DNA of 64,000 nucleotides from Acinetobacter bouvetii (GCF_902753875.1 NZ_CADDTS010000049.1:1-64000), one strand, 5' to 3'. Positions 9,235 through 18,404 are shown, counted from the stretch's first letter. Notes: generated from the sequence alone by a model not told the origin. Numbers and translations: made by a program.

Positions 9235-10431
9235 TTAGTAGGCACTGGCTTCGAACAGCAGATGTACATCACTGATCACGCCTTCGCGGAAGCCACCTTC
9301 GCAATAACACAGATAAAAATCCCACATGCGGATAAAACGCTCATCAAAGCCGAGTTGCAGGACCTGATCATGCTGCTGCAAGAAACGCTGACGCCAGTGG
9401 TGCAAGGTCTGGGCATAGCTCTGGCCGATATCTTCCAGATGTTTGAGACGCAGTTTTTGTTCGGAAGCGGTCTGGGTCATGACACTGATACAGGGAATAA
9501 AACTGCCTGGGAAAATATAGCGCTTGATATAGTCCACGGTATTCAGGGCTTTGGCATAGCGTGCATCTTCAATGGTGATGGCCTGAATCAGGGCCAGACC
9601 ATTCGGTTTCAGCAGCTCACGGCATTTCTGGAAATAGGTGGATAAATACTGCTCACCTACGGCTTCGATCATTTCAATCGACACCAGCTTGTCGTATTTG
9701 CCTTCCAGTAAACGGTAATCTTTCAGCTGCACAGTCACACGATGTGACAGTCCGGCTGCAGCGACCCGGGCCACGGCTTCATCATACTGTGCTCTGGAAA
9801 TGGTGATGGTGGTGACTTTGCAGCCATACTGCTGCGCGGCATAAATGGCAAAACCGCCCCAGCCGCTGCCAATTTCGACCAAATGATCCATCGGTTTGAG
9901 TTGCAGTTTCTGGCAGATCAGCTCTTTTTTATAATCCGAAGCCTGTTCCAGGCTCATGCCCGGCTCTTTAAACACCGCACTGGAATACATCATGCTGTAA
10001 TCCAGGAACAGCTTGAAAAAGTCATTACTCAGGTCATAATGCTCGGCAATATTTTTGCGGCTGCCATCAATCGAATTCTTGCGCGATTTATACCAGACCT
10101 TTAACAGTAACTGGCTGGCTTTGGCCACTGCATTCTGATTCATCAGATCCAGCACATCGCGGTTACGTGCCAAAATGCGGATCACATTGACCAGATCTTC
10201 ACTGCTCCAGTAACCGCGGATAAAACCCTCTGCTGCACCGAGCACACCATTACGGAACAACAGTTCCATCAGACGGGCATCATGCACCTGAATCACAGCC
10301 TCAAGATCGCTGTTTTCCCCGACCGACCCGTTCCAGACGCCTTTAAAAATCAGCTGACCATGCCGTAATTTCAGCAAATGCCGTAATACTACCGGCAGTG
10401 TGCTTTGCTCTCCCATGAATAGTGTTTTCAT
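9235..10431 (-). CDS. Cyclopropane-fatty-acyl-phospholipid synthase-like methyltransferase
   Basis: A 398-residue enzyme of the Cfa family, which acts on double bonds of membrane phospholipid acyl chains using SAM. Visible are AEHYDLSNDFFKLFLD (129-144), the SAM loop VEIGSGWGGFA (185-195) and SIEMIEAVGE. Compared with E. coli Cfa from memory, the cysteine in YSCAY is a serine here (MYSSAV, 148-153) and the histidine in LLHTI is replaced (LIQAI). Both belong to the bicarbonate-binding active site, so the product may be a methylated rather than cyclopropane chain. Its ATG overlaps the stop of the DUF1365 gene by 4 bases. Confidence 0.85.
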   Translation of the reverse strand: MKTLFMGEQSTLPVVLRHLLKLRHGQLIFKGVWNGSVGENSDLEAVIQVHDARLMELLFRNGVLGAAEGFIRGYWSSEDLVNVIRILARNRDVLDLMNQNAVAKASQLLLKVWYKSRKNSIDGSRKNIAEHYDLSNDFFKLFLDYSMMYSSAVFKEPGMSLEQASDYKKELICQKLQLKPMDHLVEIGSGWGGFAIYAAQQYGCKVTTITISRAQYDEAVARVAAAGLSHRVTVQLKDYRLLEGKYDKLVSIEMIEAVGEQYLSTYFQKCRELLKPNGLALIQAITIEDARYAKALNTVDYIKRYIFPGSFIPCISVMTQTASEQKLRLKHLEDIGQSYAQTLHHWRQRFLQQHDQVLQLGFDERFIRMWDFYLCYCEGGFREGVISDVHLLFEASAY

Positions 10432-11225
10432 TGCAATGTGTTTCCTTTTTCTTTTTTAGGATGCCGGTAAAACGGAATTTTCTTTTTCCATAAACGAAAG
10501 GCATGCAAATAAATTCCGCTGATCATCCTGAAGGGTTCAAGAACTTTCAGCACAGCATAGCGATGCTGCTGTGAAGGAACCGTGATGGCCTGCAGGGAAA
10601 ATTGCATCGTGGCATCGAATTGCAGCACGCCCTGCTCAAACAGCTGCATATGAATCACGTTCTGCTGATCGGAGAAGCTGAAGCGCCAGCGGTAATCCAG
10701 TGCCATCGGCATGAACGGCGATACATGGAAAGCCTTTTTAAAATCAAACTGGTGGCTCTGGTACGGAGCATGTTCAGCTGTATTGTTCCGGCAGTCGTGG
10801 ATATAGACCTGACGTTCATTCCACGGTGTGTTGGTGATTTCGCTGAGGACAAAGAGCAGTTGATCGGTGGCACCAAAGACCAGATAAAACACCACGGAAT
10901 TAAAGCGAAAGCCGAGTGTGCGCGGCAAAGCCAGCACCCGGATGGAAGCGGCATGCGATAACAGATAGTTTTCCCGCTTGATCAGCTGGCGTGCGACCTT
11001 CTGCCGAATCGAACCACATTCCATGGTCAGAAAGTCACGCTCATCCAGGGTCAGGAAATTCCAGCGGCTAGAGGACCACAGCCAGGATTTTCGGGTAAAG
11101 GTCGAGAGTTGATCCGGATCAAACCATAAATAGGTCAGCTGGGTCTCAAAAGCATGGGCTTTGGGCAAATAACGGCGATGCCGAATTTCGGCAGCGGCGA
11201 TCGCCAGTGGATAGATCTGCATCAT
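10428..11225 (-). CDS. DUF1365 protein
   Basis: A 265-residue protein of unknown activity. The N-terminus IYPLAIAAAEIRHRRYLP and the later NSVVFYLVFG and VHVSPFMPM-like HVSPFMPMALDYRW match the DUF1365 family as I know it. DUF1365 is almost always encoded between a COG2907-type FAD oxidoreductase and a Cfa-like enzyme, as here. It follows the FAD gene after 6 bases and overlaps the Cfa-like gene, so the three form one translationally linked block. It may be an accessory or acyl-handling factor for the methyltransferase (inference). Confidence 0.82.
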   Translation of the reverse strand: MMQIYPLAIAAAEIRHRRYLPKAHAFETQLTYLWFDPDQLSTFTRKSWLWSSSRWNFLTLDERDFLTMECGSIRQKVARQLIKRENYLLSHAASIRVLALPRTLGFRFNSVVFYLVFGATDQLLFVLSEITNTPWNERQVYIHDCRNNTAEHAPYQSHQFDFKKAFHVSPFMPMALDYRWRFSFSDQQNVIHMQLFEQGVLQFDATMQFSLQAITVPSQQHRYAVLKVLEPFRMISGIYLHAFRLWKKKIPFYRHPKKEKGNTLQ

Positions 11226-11231
11226 GTGCTC

Positions 11232-12515
11232 CTAGGCCACCTGCTCAGTCTGCTGCAATAGCTGATCGACCACCCAGGCTGCGCTGCGCGCCCCATCTTC
11301 GTGGAAGCCCCAACCCCAATAGGCGCCGCAGTATGAAGTCCGGTTCTGGGCATTAACCTCGCTCCAGCGTTGTTGTGCTTCAATCGCCGGGGCATCAAAC
11401 ACCGGATGGCGGTAATACCGCTCTACCCAGACTTTTTTCGGATCCAGGGCAAAATTAGGATTCAGGGTGGCAAAGACCTGGGTTTTGCATTTCAGGTTCT
11501 GCAGCTGGTTCATCCAGTAACTGAAACCATAATGAATGCCGCTGTGCTGGAATGGGGTATGTTCAGCAGCCTGACTCGGCGTCACATGCACATGCCAGCT
11601 GGCCCACTGGCGTCTGGATTTGGGCATGATGCGGGTATCGGAATGCACCACCATACGGTTATCCTGATAGCGGAACTTACCGAGTACATCCAGTTCCTGC
11701 GCAGAAGGGTCTTTCAGTAATTTCAGACTATCATCAGCATGGCTGGCAAACACGACCCAGTCAAAACGTTCGGTGCCCTGTGCTGTTTCAACTAGTACAT
11801 CATTGGCACTGCGGGATACATGCAGAACACCCATCTTGCGGAAGGTAATATTCGCCTGGGACTGAATCGCACGAACGTAGCGAGCTGATCCCCCCTTGAC
11901 CGTAAGCCATAACGGCCGGTCTTTTAATTGCAACATGCGATGGTGCTGGAAAAAGCTCACCACAAATTTATAGGGAATCTGTCCGGCTTGCTCCACCGGG
12001 CAGGACCACAGCGCTCCACACATCGGATAGAGATGTTCCTGACGGAAGGCTTCAGAATAACCATGCTGATTCAGATATTCATCAATACTGAGCTGTGCAT
12101 AAACCTGCTCCACATCCAGATCTTTATTGGCGGCATAGAAGCGGAACAGATCCGACAACATCGCGCGAAAATCAGCCTTTAAAAAGTTTTGCGGTCTAAA
12201 CAGCAGCGAGAATTTTTTCGATGGATTGTACTGCAAGCCCGTGACCTGATTGTTCACCGAAAAGCCCATGTCACTGCTTTGCGATTGAATCCCGAGTTCT
12301 TTCAGCATGGCGCAGAACAGTGGATAGTTGTGCTCGTTAAACACAATAAAGCCACTGTCTACTGCGACCTGTTCGCCGTCTATATTCAGCTGATGGGTAT
12401 CGGTATGGCCTCCAAAGTAATTATTCTTTTCAAAGACCGTGACTTCATGCACTTTGCTGAGTTTCCAGGCGGCATACAGACCGGAAATACCTGAACCAAT
12501 AATCGCAATTTTCAT
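11232..12515 (-). CDS. FAD-dependent oxidoreductase, COG2907 amine-oxidase-like
   Basis: A 427-residue flavoprotein. The N-terminal Rossmann motif IIGSGISGLYAAWKL (4-18) with FEKNNYFGGHTDT (34-46) is the FAD-binding start of the flavin amine-oxidase/phytoene-desaturase superfamily. The C-terminus has the second FAD region YWGWGFHEDG. Homologues next to Cfa-like enzymes are thought to desaturate acyl chains, as in the furan fatty acid genes of Rhodobacter sphaeroides; I do not recall which gene there is the exact counterpart. Its ATG overlaps the stop of the desaturase gene. Confidence 0.82.
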   Translation of the reverse strand: MKIAIIGSGISGLYAAWKLSKVHEVTVFEKNNYFGGHTDTHQLNIDGEQVAVDSGFIVFNEHNYPLFCAMLKELGIQSQSSDMGFSVNNQVTGLQYNPSKKFSLLFRPQNFLKADFRAMLSDLFRFYAANKDLDVEQVYAQLSIDEYLNQHGYSEAFRQEHLYPMCGALWSCPVEQAGQIPYKFVVSFFQHHRMLQLKDRPLWLTVKGGSARYVRAIQSQANITFRKMGVLHVSRSANDVLVETAQGTERFDWVVFASHADDSLKLLKDPSAQELDVLGKFRYQDNRMVVHSDTRIMPKSRRQWASWHVHVTPSQAAEHTPFQHSGIHYGFSYWMNQLQNLKCKTQVFATLNPNFALDPKKVWVERYYRHPVFDAPAIEAQQRWSEVNAQNRTSYCGAYWGWGFHEDGARSAAWVVDQLLQQTEQVA

Positions 12516-13498
12516 GGTGATTCCTTCGATTGAATCGTGTGAGTGCCTGCCGTAGCGGCTTTTTTCTGTTTCCGAGCCTGGGCAATTTTACTGGCTTCAT
12601 AGACCCGTGCCGGAATCGGCTTGAGTCCCCAGACCAGCCCGAACAAAGACATGAGTTTCAGCAGGTAATAGGTCACATCAATCTGCCACCAGTAAAAACC
12701 CTGCCGGGTACTGCCGGCATAATAATGGTGATTGTTGTGCCAGCCTTCGCCTAAGGTAATGATGGATAAGAATAAGTTGTTGCGACTGTGATCTTCAGTG
12801 TCAAAATCCCGGCTGCCATAATGATGCGCCAGTGAGTTAATACACAAAGTGGCATGGAGCAGTAACACAGTGGAGACCACAAATCCCCAGACCAGCAATT
12901 GCAGGCCGGAAGTGCCGAGTTGAGGTAAAGCCGTGGCCAGCCACTCCCCTAGCGCATAAATCCCGCCCGCGGTCAGCAGCACCACAATTAAACTGAAACG
13001 GTCCAGCCAGATCAGTTCCGGATATTTCAGCCAATCTCTAATGACTTCTTTACGCGTGGCAAAGTTATATTCGTTTAAAAACCAGCCAACGTGGCTGTAC
13101 CAAAAACCATGCGTGGAGGAATGCGGGTCTTGCAAGGTATCGGTATAGCGATGGTGATAACGGTGGTGCGCCGCCCACCAGAGCGGGCCACGCTGCGCAC
13201 TCATGGTACCCATCAGCACAAACAGGAACTGTACGGGACGCGAAGTTTGAAAAGTTTTATGTGACAGATAACGATGAAAAAAAGCGGTGATGGAAAACAT
13301 GCGGATCAGGTAGAACGCCAGCATAAAGCCCAGCGCAAACCATGACACCCCCACCCAGAACACGGCGAAACAGGCCAGATGCAACAAAATAAAGGGCAAA
13401 ATCCGGAGCCACTGAATCTGGCTGTTTTCAGCGGTCAGCGTTTCAGGCGATGTGTGTATGGACCAACTGTCTATCCATCGCATCAAGCTTTTCAACAT
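12512..13498 (-). CDS. Membrane acyl-CoA (delta-9 type) fatty acid desaturase
   Basis: A 328-residue integral membrane di-iron desaturase. The three histidine clusters are present: HRYLSH, HHRYHHRY and HNNHHYY. Hydrophobic segments lie near 30-68 and 175-215. It introduces a double bond into saturated acyl chains, providing the substrate for the Cfa-like enzymes encoded downstream. It is the first gene of the minus-strand operon that runs to the histidine kinase; the promoter must lie in 13499-13580. Members of this family of about this length are common in Acinetobacter. Confidence 0.88.
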   Translation of the reverse strand: MLKSLMRWIDSWSIHTSPETLTAENSQIQWLRILPFILLHLACFAVFWVGVSWFALGFMLAFYLIRMFSITAFFHRYLSHKTFQTSRPVQFLFVLMGTMSAQRGPLWWAAHHRYHHRYTDTLQDPHSSTHGFWYSHVGWFLNEYNFATRKEVIRDWLKYPELIWLDRFSLIVVLLTAGGIYALGEWLATALPQLGTSGLQLLVWGFVVSTVLLLHATLCINSLAHHYGSRDFDTEDHSRNNLFLSIITLGEGWHNNHHYYAGSTRQGFYWWQIDVTYYLLKLMSLFGLVWGLKPIPARVYEASKIAQARKQKKAATAGTHTIQSKESP

Positions 13499-13581
13499 GG
13501 ACTCATCCTACTTTTACGCGGTTGTCTTTATTCTATTTGATGAGTGTAATCAGTCAGATATGAATTTTATGTGAAGTGAAA

Positions 13582-13620
13582 TAAAAAAAGCCGAACTGTA
13601 GAGAGACTAAGCAGTTCGGC
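13582..13620 (-). terminator. Rho-independent terminator of the lipocalin gene
   Basis: On the minus strand GCCGAACTG and CAGTTCGGC form a 9-bp stem (13590-13598 with 13612-13620), followed by a T-run. It lies 14 bases after the lipocalin stop and separates that gene from the desaturase operon promoter. Confidence 0.85.
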
Positions 13621-13634
13621 AAAAGGGTAACAGA

Positions 13635-14180
13635 TTAATGCGGCAATTTGATGAGTTTTGTGATGTCATAACCATAATATTTTGCTGTATCCAGATAGGA
13701 CTGATAGGTGGCTTCATCCAGTTGCGGTTCGCGCGATAAAATCCACAGGTATTTGGTACTTGGTCCACCGACCAGCGCAACTTTATATTCCGGATCCACG
13801 CGTAATACCCAGTAATGCCCTTTGGTAAACGGAATCCATCTTAAACCTGGCGGCAAAAAGCTGACCTTCAGTTTGCTGTTGCCCTGATTTTGCGGATAGG
13901 CCACCCCTTCAGAGCTGATCATTTCACCATTTTCAATCCGGCAGCTATTTAAAACGCCCATGGTTTGATCGGCATTGACGCTATATTGTGCCGTGATATT
14001 AGCTATACATTTACGCTGAAAATACATCGGTAAATGCGCAATTTCATACCATTTACCGGCATACTTCTGTATATCTACTCGTTCAACTGCCTGAGGCGCA
14101 GCAGTTTCTGCTTGAGTCGTTGTAAAGCTGATGATAGACAGTGCTATCGCTGCAAAAGCAGACTTAAATCGCATCTTCAT
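13635..14180 (-). CDS. blc: Bacterial lipocalin (Blc-like)
   Basis: A 181-residue lipocalin with a cleavable signal peptide (hydrophobic core to about 20, TTQA cleavage), so periplasmic. E. coli Blc, by contrast, is a lipoprotein with a lipobox, which is absent here. The lipocalin signature GKWYEIAHLP is at 42-51, and YLWILSREP lies near the end. Such proteins bind lysophospholipids or fatty acids. Lipocalins often accompany Cfa/DUF1365/photolyase gene sets, matching this neighbourhood. It is a single-gene unit with its own terminator. Confidence 0.88.
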   Translation of the reverse strand: MKMRFKSAFAAIALSIISFTTTQAETAAPQAVERVDIQKYAGKWYEIAHLPMYFQRKCIANITAQYSVNADQTMGVLNSCRIENGEMISSEGVAYPQNQGNSKLKVSFLPPGLRWIPFTKGHYWVLRVDPEYKVALVGGPSTKYLWILSREPQLDEATYQSYLDTAKYYGYDITKLIKLPH

Positions 14181-14661
14181 TTTTTAGCCCTGTTAGATCT
14201 CAGGATTAAGATAACCCAAGTCGATGTGAACAAACTGTGAAGATTAAATGCAGGATGAATGTAGGCGAAATTTCAATCTTACAGCCTGAGAAAATGGGGG
14301 AAATCATTTTTTCTTGGATCCCCTTTTAAAGCGGTAAATTGGTTTTTTAGATTCAATGTAGCAATATTGTCGATAGTATTATTTAAAAAAGTCAACTAGA
14401 TCAACATATTAATTCCTGAACTAATCATCTTTTATAAGGCAATTAAATATGCATATAAAAAAACTTGATTAATTTTATTTTTAAGGTATAGTTAACTCAA
14501 CTAGAAAAAAGTCTTGTTTCATTAAATCTCTCTTAAGTATCGTCGTTTTATTCATAATTCTTCGTTTTTTTCAGATTTTAAGTTTCATTCTTTATTATTT
14601 TCAAAGTTATATGCAGTCAATAAAATGACTAAAAATTATTAAAAAATCAGTAGGATTTATT
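14181..14661. other. AT-rich intergenic stretch with probable cold-shock leader
   Basis: About 480 bases without a credible gene between the divergent lipocalin and cold-shock genes. Cold-shock mRNAs usually have long 5' leaders that fold differently with temperature. The very AT-rich 14380-14661 would fit such a leader, but no conserved cold box could be identified by eye. Confidence 0.4.
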
Positions 14662-14877
14662 ATGTCAAACTCAAATGTTGTTAAAGGTACCGTTAAGTGG
14701 TTCAATGAAACTAAAGGTTTTGGTTTTATTCAACAAGAATCAGGTCCAGATGTTTTTGCGCACTTTAGTGAAATTGCTAACTCAGGTTTTAAAACATTAT
14801 TCGAAGGCCAACAGGTTGAATTTAGTATTGCTCAAGGTCAAAAAGGACCGAATGCAGTCAATATTGTTGCTATATAA
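14662..14877 (+). CDS. Cold-shock protein, CspA family
   Basis: A 71-residue single cold-shock domain, the full normal length. RNA-binding motif RNP1 is seen as KGFGFIQQ and RNP2 as DVFAHFSEI. It acts as an RNA chaperone that melts secondary structure. ATG 14662 follows AGTAGGATTT. A strong terminator follows 17 bases after the stop, so the message is probably single-gene with a long leader. Confidence 0.95.
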   Translation: MSNSNVVKGTVKWFNETKGFGFIQQESGPDVFAHFSEIANSGFKTLFEGQQVEFSIAQGQKGPNAVNIVAI

Positions 14878-14893
14878 GCACTAATACGAGTTG

Positions 14894-14920
14894 AAAAAGC
14901 ACTACTCAGTGCTTTTTTAA
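14894..14920 (+). terminator. Rho-independent terminator after the cold-shock gene
   Basis: AAAAAGCACT and AGTGCTTTTT form a 10-bp stem around the loop ACTC, followed by further T residues. It starts 17 bases after the csp stop codon. Confidence 0.9.
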
Positions 14921-14978
14921 TTTTAAAGAAAAAGTTGTTCTTCCATATTGGAAAAAAATCATAAAAATAGGATACAAA

Positions 14979-15206
14979 TTGTTAAAAGTTAATGAATTAA
15001 TTGCAAAATCTAAAAATGGTACCGAAATTATCGTTTCTTTAATTCCCTTAAATAAAATGCAGAATACACGTCAAGGTTTTAAAGAAATTGAAGTGGGTAA
15101 AAGAGTTCTTCTGGAATCAGGAATTGAGGTAGATTTAAATTTAGATGGTCGTACATTTTATACGTCTTTAAATCAATTATTTAAGCTAAATCAAAAAGTT
15201 ATTTAA
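14979..15206 (+). CDS. Small hypothetical protein downstream of the cold-shock gene
   Basis: A 75-residue frame starting with TTG 14979, preceded by AGGA at 14969-14972. The product is charged and soluble, with no signal peptide or membrane segment. Alternating hydrophobic stretches (EIIVSLIPL, VDLNLDG) suggest a small beta-rich fold. I do not recognise the family. It lies after the csp terminator, so read-through would be needed for co-transcription. The next small gene has a comparable length and a similar position of a DG turn near residue 40-55, so the two may be distant relatives. Confidence 0.55.
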   Translation: MLKVNELIAKSKNGTEIIVSLIPLNKMQNTRQGFKEIEVGKRVLLESGIEVDLNLDGRTFYTSLNQLFKLNQKVI

Positions 15207-15270
15207 AAAATAATATATTGCTTAATTAATTGAATAGCCGCTCTGCCATAGTCTTGTTAAAGGTAAACTA

Positions 15271-15468
15271 ATGTTTAAACAAAATCTAAATGTAAAAGAC
15301 CAATTTGGTATCAAATATTCTATTCAGGCCACGGTTGAGCGCCATTTTAGTGCTAGCCAGCCTTGTTCCCATGTCAAATATATTACCGTGGATGGTGAAG
15401 ATATTCGACCTAGCTTTGATATGTTTTTCCAAAGTTCTTCAAGTGGAAAAATTTTCAAGATTATCTAA
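15271..15468 (+). CDS. Small hypothetical protein
   Basis: A 65-residue frame starting at ATG 15271 with AAAGG about 8 bases upstream. It is polar and probably beta-rich (YSIQATVERHF, VKYITVDGEDI), without signal peptide. No family recognised. It follows the previous small gene by 64 bases on the same strand. Bases 15469-15720 after it, up to the convergent nudC end, show nothing clear. Confidence 0.5.
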   Translation: MFKQNLNVKDQFGIKYSIQATVERHFSASQPCSHVKYITVDGEDIRPSFDMFFQSSSSGKIFKII

Positions 15469-15720
15469 ATTATTCCCAACCTATTCAGGACGGCATCTGT
15501 TTATAGAGGTCTGTAAAATACAGCACATTCACATGGTCGAACCGATGATACCACACTAAAAAACTATGCAGCACCATCATTGCCAAGCTCTTTATTTCAG
15601 TCTATAGAGTGAAAACGGGCAAAGTCCGTGGCAAGTGCTGAGAGTTCCTTTTCTAGATTTCCGTTCTTATTTCAGCCTGAAATTATCATCTAAATATTCA
15701 AACATTTCTCTTTTTAAATT

Positions 15721-16503
15721 TCAAAGCCATTCTTTACTGTCATCTGCAACAGGCGTTTCATGCATCACGTGCTGAATCATGGCATAAGCGATACTACCCT
15801 TGAACGGAATTTCGGGTAACTGATCATACTTGAAAAATTGCGCGTCGCTGAGTTCATCTTCCTGAATCTGAATCTCACCCGAGTGATACTCTGCCCTGAA
15901 AGCCATCATCAGGTTGCTGGGAAAAGGCCACGGCTGGCTGGCCAGATATTGAATATTTTTGATTTGTAGCCCCACTTCTTCCAGCGTTTCGCGGCGTACT
16001 GCCTCTTCCAGAGTTTCTCCAACTTCAACAAAGCCTGCAATCAGGCTGTACATCTGGGTTTTATTGCGGGCATTTCTTGCCAGCAAAATTTCATCTGCAC
16101 CTCGAGTAATGATGGTAATCACACAAGGATTTACCCGCGGATACTGGTTATAGCAACAGGATGGACAGACCATGGCATACTGGCTGGTATGCTGCTGGGT
16201 GGCGTGACCGCATTTACTGCAAAAGCGGTGGTTACGGCGCCATTCCAGTAACTGTACCGCACGGCTGGCCTGTTCAAACTGCGGTATGCTCCAGACTTGC
16301 ACCAGTTGCCGGATCGGAACCAGCTGATAACCTTCCGGTATCGGTTCGTCTTCTTTCAGGTCACGAGCAATGATCGCGCCATTTTCCAACAGGTTCAGGT
16401 CATGCTGCAGTCGTTCTACATGCGGCAACTGGAAATGCTCATCCACCAGTAATTGTTGCTGTCTAAAAATATACGCTTTTGAATGCATGCTCATGACATC
16501 CAC
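15721..16503 (-). CDS. nudC: NAD+/NADH diphosphatase (NudC)
   Basis: A 260-residue Nudix hydrolase that cleaves NAD(H) to NMN(H) and AMP and, in E. coli, removes NAD caps from RNA. The zinc ribbon CSKCGHATQQ...CPSC lies around 99-120, followed by the Nudix box GFVEVGETLEEAVRRETLEE and the NudC-specific SQPWPFPSNLM just after it. Length matches the family. Several in-frame ATGs (16503, 16494, 16488) are close together and the ribosome site is weak, so the exact start is uncertain by a few codons. Confidence 0.93.
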   Translation of the reverse strand: MDVMSMHSKAYIFRQQQLLVDEHFQLPHVERLQHDLNLLENGAIIARDLKEDEPIPEGYQLVPIRQLVQVWSIPQFEQASRAVQLLEWRRNHRFCSKCGHATQQHTSQYAMVCPSCCYNQYPRVNPCVITIITRGADEILLARNARNKTQMYSLIAGFVEVGETLEEAVRRETLEEVGLQIKNIQYLASQPWPFPSNLMMAFRAEYHSGEIQIQEDELSDAQFFKYDQLPEIPFKGSIAYAMIQHVMHETPVADDSKEWL

Positions 16504-16508
16504 TGATT

Positions 16509-16540
16509 AAAAAAAATCCCATACATAGGAGTGTATGGGA
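16509..16540 (-). terminator. Leftward rho-independent terminator with no gene feeding it
   Basis: On the minus strand TCCCATACA and TGTATGGGA (16517-16525 with 16532-16540) form a 9-bp stem followed by eight T residues. It lies just upstream of the nudC start. No minus-strand coding gene exists to its right until 18.5 kb, so it may end a small RNA. Confidence 0.8.
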
Positions 16541-16877
16541 CAAAACTAAGGAAGCTTACATGGAGTAACTTCTAAGCAGATACTAGGTGCAAGCTGCCTG
16601 AATTACAACCATAATAATTTGTATCTTTTTGATTAAAATCACATAATTTTCACACCACCTATGCATTAAGGAATGATGCAATGTGAATTTCATCAATGGG
16701 CTGTAGCATTACAGAGATGGACAGTCTTTTATTGCAGCAATCATGATTCCTGTGCAATGCCAGCTGGTCATCTGGTCGAGTTGAATTGATTCAACATGCG
16801 CGTTGATCTTTATTTTCACAAAAAATTGAACTGTTCGGCTTTACACTGCGCTCTCTTTCACTGGTTCTGAGATAGGT
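16541..16877. other. Gene-free stretch upstream of the photolyase gene
   Basis: About 340 bases without a credible coding frame on either strand. It should contain the photolyase promoter. The leftward terminator at its left end suggests it may also encode a minus-strand small RNA. No clear consensus promoter was picked out. Confidence 0.4.
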
Positions 16878-18401
16878 ATGCGTTTCGGTTTAATTCTGGG
16901 TGACCAGCTTCATCATCAGCTTGCTACGCTCAAAGCGCTGGACCGTACCCAGGATGTGATCCTGATGGCCGAAGTGGTTGAGGAAGCCACGTATGTCGCG
17001 CATCATCCGCAAAAAATTGCCCTGATTTTTAGCGCCATGCGTCATTTTGCCAAAGAGCTCAAGGCCGAGGGCTGGCGTGTACGTTATCATGCTTTTCAGT
17101 CCGGAAGTCCGATTCGCAGCCTGCTAGATTTTGTGCAGGGACAGCAACAACTGTTCCCTGTCACAGAACTAGTCATGACCCAATGCGGAGAATACCGCTT
17201 GCAGCAGCAGATTCAACAGCACTGGAGCCCACGGCTACAACTGCCCGTACAGTGCCTGAATGACGACCGTTTTTTCTGTAGTCTGGAGCAGTTCCGCCAC
17301 TTTGCCAGTCGCTACCAGACGTTGCGCATGGAATATTTTTACCGGGAAATGCGTAAACAGACCGGTTATTTGATGCAGAGACAGCAGCCGCTTGGACAAC
17401 AGTGGAACTATGACAGCGCCAATCGCAAGGCATGGTCAGGCACTCCACCATTGCCTCCAACACTTCATTTTGAACGCGATCAGATTGATCTGGATGTAAT
17501 GCAAATGGTTGAGCGCGAGTTTCCGCTTCACGCTGGCAGCCTTGACAACTTCCGCTGGGCCACCACACGTAGCAATGCTCTGCTTGCACTGGAGCATTTC
17601 ATTACCCACAGTTTGCCGCATTTTGGAGATTATCAGGATGCCATGGTTCAGGGTGCAGACATGCTGTTTCACAGCCTGCTCTCGCCTTATCTAAACTGTG
17701 GCTTGCTGCTGCCGCGAGAAGTCTGTGATGCCGCAGAAACGGCCTACTATGCCGGTCATGCACCACTGAATGCAGTGGAAGGTTTTATCAGGCAAATCCT
17801 CGGCTGGCGCGAATATGTCCGCGGAATTTACTGGCTGTACATGCCGGAGTATGCCAGCCGCAATGCGCTGCAGTACTCAACCCCGTTGCCACAATTTTAC
17901 TGGACTGGCCGCACTCAGATGAACTGCATGGCTGAGTGTTTCCGTAATACTTTTCAGCATGCGTATGCACATCATATTCAGCGTTTGATGGTGACTGGAA
18001 ATTTTGCCCTGTTAACGGGTGTAGACCCGCAGCAGATCAGTGAGTGGTATCTGGCAGTATATGCCGACGCCTATGAATGGGTAGAACTACCGAACACCTT
18101 GGGCATGGTAATGCATGCCGATGGTGGCTTAATGGCCAGCAAGCCCTATGGGGCTTCGGGCAATTATATCCATAAGATGTCGGATTACTGCAAGCACTGT
18201 AGCTACAATGTCAAAACCCGTACCGAACCGGACAGCTGTCCTTTCAACAGCCTGTACTGGTATTTCATGATCCGGCATGAAGCGACATTCCGTACTCATC
18301 CACGTATGTGCATGATCTATCGACAGCTGGACAAGCTTAAAGATCGGCCTCAGATTATCAGCCATGCCCAGCAACTTCTTAGCCGGATTGATGAGTTATA
18401 A
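16878..18401 (+). CDS. FeS-type cryptochrome/photolyase (prokaryotic (6-4) photolyase-like)
   Basis: A 507-residue flavoprotein of the FeS-BCP/PhrB group, which repairs (6-4) photoproducts in DNA with light. The N-terminus RFGLILGDQLHHQL is typical. Cysteines for the [4Fe-4S] cluster are seen in MNCMAECF and in DYCKHCSYN...DSCPFN. Conserved FAD-region stretches include ILGWREYVRGIYW and HAYAHHIQRLMV. It is followed after 3 bases by DUF2256, with DUF2805 on the opposite strand; both families commonly neighbour this enzyme. Confidence 0.92.
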   Translation: MRFGLILGDQLHHQLATLKALDRTQDVILMAEVVEEATYVAHHPQKIALIFSAMRHFAKELKAEGWRVRYHAFQSGSPIRSLLDFVQGQQQLFPVTELVMTQCGEYRLQQQIQQHWSPRLQLPVQCLNDDRFFCSLEQFRHFASRYQTLRMEYFYREMRKQTGYLMQRQQPLGQQWNYDSANRKAWSGTPPLPPTLHFERDQIDLDVMQMVEREFPLHAGSLDNFRWATTRSNALLALEHFITHSLPHFGDYQDAMVQGADMLFHSLLSPYLNCGLLLPREVCDAAETAYYAGHAPLNAVEGFIRQILGWREYVRGIYWLYMPEYASRNALQYSTPLPQFYWTGRTQMNCMAECFRNTFQHAYAHHIQRLMVTGNFALLTGVDPQQISEWYLAVYADAYEWVELPNTLGMVMHADGGLMASKPYGASGNYIHKMSDYCKHCSYNVKTRTEPDSCPFNSLYWYFMIRHEATFRTHPRMCMIYRQLDKLKDRPQIISHAQQLLSRIDEL

Positions 18402-18404
18402 ACC

